From NCBI GenBank assembly GCA_002393555.1, contig DGSP01000085.1, positions 1 to 16,593 on the forward strand: a stretch of 16,593 bases of DNA, written 5' to 3'. Positions 13,862 through 16,593 of the stretch are shown here, piece by piece (positions within the stretch are counted from its first letter, which is position 1; the number at the start of each line of letters is the position of its first letter). Under the pieces are notes generated by a model that was not told the DNA's origin, ran no database searches, and saw only the letters and a list, made by a program, of their open reading frames with translations. Both the position numbers and the translations under genes were made by a program. This stretch comes from Prevotellaceae bacterium UBA4359 (lineage in GTDB: Bacteria; Bacteroidota; Bacteroidia; Bacteroidales; Bacteroidaceae).

Positions 13862-14317
13862 TCAGTCGTTCCAGTTGAAGTGCTCTTCGTAGCGGTCGAA
13901 CGGGTCATCGATGGTGAAGCCGATGTCGCTGAGCATGCGGCGGATGAGGGCCTGTTCGGTGGGTGGGAGCGGGATGGAGCCGTTGCGACGGTCGTAGAAA
14001 GAACTTCTGCTATAGACGGAGAGGAACATGGCACGATAACTGCGGAACTGGGATACGGTCATGCGTTCTTCCATCTGAGTGAAGCCACGTGCGTAGGTGA
14101 CGGGGCGGTTCTCGCGGTAGAAGGGGCAGTTGCAGGCTCCGTCGGCTGTGGCTTCGGGATGGGCGGTGAGGTTGGGGTTGACGGCCAGGATTTGCTCCTC
14201 GCTGTCGGGCAGCACTTGCATGGCCAGTTGGCGCAGGCAGGTCTTGCGCCAGGGGCATTTGGCGTTGGTACAGAGGCGGAAGTCTTTGGGAACGTCTTTG
14301 AATTTCATGGTGGTCAT
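13862..14317 (-). CDS. DUF6078-like cysteine-containing protein
   Basis: A 151-residue soluble protein. The N-terminal half holds cysteines C16, C21, C27, C62 and C64, in the contexts RLCTNAKCPWRKTC and GACNCPFY, which could bind metal. The C-terminal half is helical and ends DRYEEHFNW. The layout matches the Bacteroidetes family I recall as DUF6078; no function is known. Two start codons are possible (14317 and 14308, both ATG); I use the longer. It is expressed from its own divergent promoter at 14368-14398. Confidence 0.75.
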   Translation of the reverse strand: MTTMKFKDVPKDFRLCTNAKCPWRKTCLRQLAMQVLPDSEEQILAVNPNLTAHPEATADGACNCPFYRENRPVTYARGFTQMEERMTVSQFRSYRAMFLSVYSRSSFYDRRNGSIPLPPTEQALIRRMLSDIGFTIDDPFDRYEEHFNWND

Positions 14318-14367
14318 GGTATTTACATTTACATTTATTTTTTATGCTTCATTACAGATTTGCAGGG

Positions 14368-14398
14368 CAAAGTTACGAAAAGTCGAGCGAAGAACAAA
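14368..14398 (-). promoter_or_regulatory. Promoter of the DUF6078 gene
   Basis: On the minus strand TTTG (14395-14398), 19 bp, then TAACTTTG (14368-14375) matches the Bacteroidetes consensus closely. It gives a leader of about 45-50 nt. Confidence 0.75.
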
Positions 14399-14465
14399 AG
14401 AAAAACGCTTTTCTTTCCATTTCCGAGAGAAAGCAACTTCGGCGAAGCCAATGTTGCCGAAAAAA

Positions 14466-14497
14466 TTTGGCGGGTTCGATGTTTTTCCGTAATTTTG
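14466..14497 (+). promoter_or_regulatory. Promoter of the HD phosphohydrolase gene
   Basis: TTTG (14466-14469), 20 bp, then TAATTTTG (14490-14497) matches the Bacteroidetes consensus. The leader before the ATG at 14518 is only about 15 nt. Confidence 0.75.
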
Positions 14498-14517
14498 CAA
14501 CATAAAAAAATGAGAAG

Positions 14518-15162
14518 ATGACAGAGAAGGAATTTCAAGACCTCATTGGCAAGTATGCCAAGGAACTGGAGGAAATTAAGGAGTCGGCCCATGCGCTGCA
14601 CGACCACGTGAATCAGCATTATGGCGAGGAGCATCCGTATGGGTTTCACCTCGACATGGTGGCGGCATCGGTGTTCAAGTATGGCCATCTGGTGTGTCAG
14701 GAGGAGCGCGACGTGTTGCCGCTGTTCTTCGGGGCCTACTACCACGACAGCATCGAGGATGCACGGCTGACCTACAACGATGTGAACAAGATGGCTCACC
14801 GCTGGATGGGCGACCGCCAGTCGTACATGGCAGCGGAGATTGTCTATGCGCTGACCAACGACAAGGGGCGCACACGGGCCGAACGGGCTGGCGAGAAATA
14901 TTATCAGGGCATCAGGGAGACTCCCTACGCGCCCTTCGTGAAACTGGCCGACCGACTGGCCAACATCACCTATTCATGCTCAAAATCAAGCGAATCCAAC
15001 GAGCACATGAGAACCATCTACCGACTGGAACTGCCCCACTTTCTGGAGGCACTCAGCAAGGTGACGGACGATCCGCGCCTGTCGCTGCCCGACGTGATGG
15101 TGGACGCCATTCTGGATTTGGTGATTGAGAAGCCCGGAAATCTGAGAGTCATGAAGAAGTGA
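14518..15162 (+). CDS. HD-domain phosphohydrolase (RelA/SpoT hydrolase-like)
   Basis: A 214-residue HD-superfamily protein. The metal-binding histidine set is visible: H44 in YGFHLDMV, H76-D77 in YYHDSIED, and D145 in KLADRLANI. The E80-D81 pair after the HD and the KLADR motif resemble the hydrolase half of RelA/SpoT and small alarmone hydrolases, so (p)ppGpp or another nucleotide is a plausible substrate. This is inferred, not shown. There is no synthetase, TGS or ACT domain. It has its own promoter and may read through into the following membrane-protein gene. Confidence 0.8.
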   Translation: MTEKEFQDLIGKYAKELEEIKESAHALHDHVNQHYGEEHPYGFHLDMVAASVFKYGHLVCQEERDVLPLFFGAYYHDSIEDARLTYNDVNKMAHRWMGDRQSYMAAEIVYALTNDKGRTRAERAGEKYYQGIRETPYAPFVKLADRLANITYSCSKSSESNEHMRTIYRLELPHFLEALSKVTDDPRLSLPDVMVDAILDLVIEKPGNLRVMKK

Positions 15163-15164
15163 TA

Positions 15165-15213
15165 CCCTAACTCTAAACTCTAAACCCTAACCCCAAACTC
15201 TAGACCCCACACC
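15165..15213 (+). repeat. Degenerate 7-bp tandem repeat, telomere-like
   Basis: Seven consecutive 7-bp units between two genes: CCCTAAC, TCTAAAC, TCTAAAC, CCTAACC, CCAAACT, CTAGACC, CCACACC. The first five are close variants of a CYCTAAAC-like word. No gene or hairpin accounts for it. Confidence 0.75.
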
Positions 15214-15218
15214 TACTT

Positions 15219-15725
15219 ATGACAACGAACATAAAACTCTATTCCTTCGATTATGCCGAGGCGAAGACCTACCTGTGGGCCGTCACGTTCGTGGTGGCCA
15301 ACATGGTGTTGCCTCAAGTGTTCCACCTCCTGCCTCAGGGCGGCATTGTGTTTGCGCCGCTCTCGTTCGTCATTTTGGCTGGAGCCTACAAGTTGGGGTG
15401 GAAGACAGGACTGCTAGCAGCACTTGCCTCGCCAGTGGTGAACCACCTCGTGTTCGGATTGCCCGCATGGAACGTGGTGCCAGTGATGGCACTGAAACTC
15501 GTCTTCCTCGCACTGGCTGCAGGGGTGACGGCACAGTATTTCAAACGGGTCACCCTGCCACTGCTCATCGGCGTGGTGCTGACAGCCGAGGCATTGGGCG
15601 GACTGGGCGAACTGGCCCTGACGGGTGGCATCGCCGCCACCGTGACGGACTTCACCCTCGGCTGGCCAGGTTTGCTGCTCCAGGTGTTTGGCACTTTGGG
15701 AGTGCTGCACCTGCTGAAGAAGTAA
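15219..15725 (+). CDS. Small membrane protein, ECF transporter S-component-like
   Basis: A 168-residue, strongly hydrophobic protein with about five to six membrane segments (for example TYLWAVTFVVANMVLPQVF, FAPLSFVILAGAYKLGWKTG, MALKLVFLALAAGV, PLLIGVVLTAEALGGLG and LLLQVFGTLGVLHLL). Size and the small-residue-rich helices fit the substrate-binding S subunit of ECF vitamin transporters, which need a shared energising module encoded elsewhere. No substrate signature was recognised and no riboswitch is visible upstream. It lies 56 bp after the HD gene. Confidence 0.55.
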   Translation: MTTNIKLYSFDYAEAKTYLWAVTFVVANMVLPQVFHLLPQGGIVFAPLSFVILAGAYKLGWKTGLLAALASPVVNHLVFGLPAWNVVPVMALKLVFLALAAGVTAQYFKRVTLPLLIGVVLTAEALGGLGELALTGGIAATVTDFTLGWPGLLLQVFGTLGVLHLLKK

Positions 15726-15812
15726 AGCACAAGGCACGGCTTCTGCCCCGAGGAGTAGAAAGAGGAGATAAACGACACGAAGCCAAACTTGACGTTCCTC
15801 CATTTTTGATAA

Positions 15813-15863
15813 AATTCCCCGAAATTTGTGCAACAGCAGTTTCGGGGAATTGTCGTAACTTTG
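15813..15863 (+). promoter_or_regulatory. Promoter of the acetyltransferase gene with 12-bp inverted repeat
   Basis: TAACTTTG (15856-15863) is a good -7 box. Just upstream, AATTCCCCGAAA (15813-15824) and its exact complement (15840-15851) form a perfect 12-bp inverted repeat with a 15-bp spacer, covering the -33 to -12 region where no TTTG box is found. It looks like an activator or repressor site. Nothing else was recognised in 15726-15954. Confidence 0.6.
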
Positions 15864-15954
15864 CACCATCAAAACGAAGCCACCAACGCTGACCGCGAGG
15901 CAAGACACACGGCAGAGACGGCTTAACAATCCATCTATAAATAAAGAACGGCCC

Positions 15955-16503
15955 ATGAATATTTTTGAACAACTACACTCCGGGGCAGATGTCGATATGG
16001 CAACGCCCGAATATGCAGAAGCCATTCAAGAGATGACACGCTGCAACAAGATTTGTTTCCACATCAACACCACGGAGCCGGACATGGACAAGATTCGTCC
16101 GTTGGAAGAGAAACTGCTCAACGGTGGACTTGACTCAACGAGTTACATCATGCCACCTTTCCAGATTGATTTCGGATGTCAGATGAAGATTGGCAAGGGC
16201 GTGTTTGTCAACCATTCCCTCACCTGCATGGCAGCAGGCGGCATCACCATCGACGACGGGGCAATGATTGGTCCCGACGTCCGTATCGTGACTGACAACC
16301 ACGACTTCCAAAACCGCATGGTGCTACGCTGCAAACCTGTCCACATTGGTCGCAGTGCTTGGATTGGCGTGGGGGCTGTCATTCTCCCAGGTGTGACCAT
16401 CGGCGAGAACGCCGTTGTGGCTGCAGGTGCCGTCGTGACGAAAGACGTGGCACCCAACACGATAGTAGGTGGCAATCCTGCTAAGTTTATCAAGAACATT
16501 TAA
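15955..16503 (+). CDS. Hexapeptide-repeat O-acetyltransferase (maltose/galactoside acetyltransferase-like)
   Basis: A 182-residue left-handed beta-helix acetyltransferase of the LacA/Maa group, which moves acetyl from acetyl-CoA to a sugar hydroxyl in the cytoplasm. The N-terminal helical part (1-60) precedes hexapeptide turns such as IGKGVF, GGITIDDGAMIGPDV, IGRSAWIGVGAVILPGVTIG and ENAVVAAGAVVTKDV. The catalytic histidine is H116 in TDNHDF. GGNPAKFI at the C-terminus is the family's conserved end. Length is normal. It has its own promoter and a hairpin follows, so it is probably monocistronic. The natural acceptor is unknown. Confidence 0.92.
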   Translation: MNIFEQLHSGADVDMATPEYAEAIQEMTRCNKICFHINTTEPDMDKIRPLEEKLLNGGLDSTSYIMPPFQIDFGCQMKIGKGVFVNHSLTCMAAGGITIDDGAMIGPDVRIVTDNHDFQNRMVLRCKPVHIGRSAWIGVGAVILPGVTIGENAVVAAGAVVTKDVAPNTIVGGNPAKFIKNI

Positions 16504-16532
16504 TAAGCAGGTGAACAAAAATAGTTGATATC

Positions 16533-16556
16533 ATGCGGCAAGCCGCATTGCTTTCT
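16533..16556 (+). terminator. Hairpin with T-rich tail after the acetyltransferase gene
   Basis: ATGCGGC/GCCGCAT (16533-16548) around an AA centre is followed by TGCTTTCTT. It is a short but plausible intrinsic terminator. Confidence 0.55.
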
Positions 16557-16560
16557 TGGA

Positions 16561-16590
16561 CAATAATTACCAATAATTTCCAATAATTGG
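16561..16590 (+). repeat. Three-copy 10-bp AT-rich direct repeat
   Basis: CAATAATTAC, CAATAATTTC and CAATAATTGG follow one another without gaps, and the pattern may continue beyond the window edge. The 10-bp period is close to one helical turn. Confidence 0.8.
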
Positions 16591-16593
16591 TTC

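Overview
The window looks like a chromosomal segment from a Bacteroidales bacterium, most likely Prevotella/Segatella-like. The main evidence is a set of Bacteroidetes-type promoters (a -7 box of the form TAnnTTTG, several with a TTTG-like box 19-21 bp upstream), A-rich leaders without strong Shine-Dalgarno sequences, and Bacteroidetes-typical families (DUF6078, stand-alone HSDR_N proteins, PadR-PspC pairs, GIN-domain lipoproteins, Nif3 followed by a zinc-ribbon coiled-coil protein).

Layout: 130-1242 dinB (DNA polymerase IV). 1402-2873 an acyltransferase-3 membrane protein overlapping a small HSDR_N/PD-(D/E)XK protein, closed by a strong terminator. 3114-5412 a PadR regulator and a large PspC-domain membrane protein, with an inverted repeat in the promoter. 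5481-5522 a 19-bp-stem bidirectional terminator. 5526-7159 (minus) Nif3-like protein and zinc-ribbon coiled-coil protein. 7292-10478 a promoter/operator, a 23-bp tandem repeat, and an operon of ABC ATPase, membrane permease, YtrA-type GntR regulator and GIN/DUF2807 lipoprotein. 10566-13421 an AT-richer island. 13623-13705 an array of four palindromes at an exact 23-bp period. 13862-16503 a DUF6078 protein, an HD phosphohydrolase, a small ECF-S-like membrane protein and a hexapeptide acetyltransferase.

The standout is the island. A 608-residue minus-strand protein carries a complete RuvC D-E-D triad (D271, E382, D477) and a TnpB/Cas12-like layout, but has no zinc-ribbon cysteines. Its stop codon lies inside the first repeat of a CRISPR array: five near-identical 35-36-nt repeats with 29-31-nt unique spacers, plus a sixth degenerate repeat at the far end. 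The array polarity (decayed end distal, gene at the other end) suggests one transcript running from effector to array. The last ~170 nt before the first repeat can fold into several hairpins and contain a ~10-bp candidate anti-repeat. This suggests a compact type V-like system in which a TnpB-style scaffold RNA inside the 3' end of the gene adjoins a true repeat-spacer array. No cas1, cas2 or cas4 is present. Beyond the array lies a decayed Bro-N/Fic gene.

All protein calls come from reading translated motifs. Nothing was searched against a database, so family names rest on recalled motifs.
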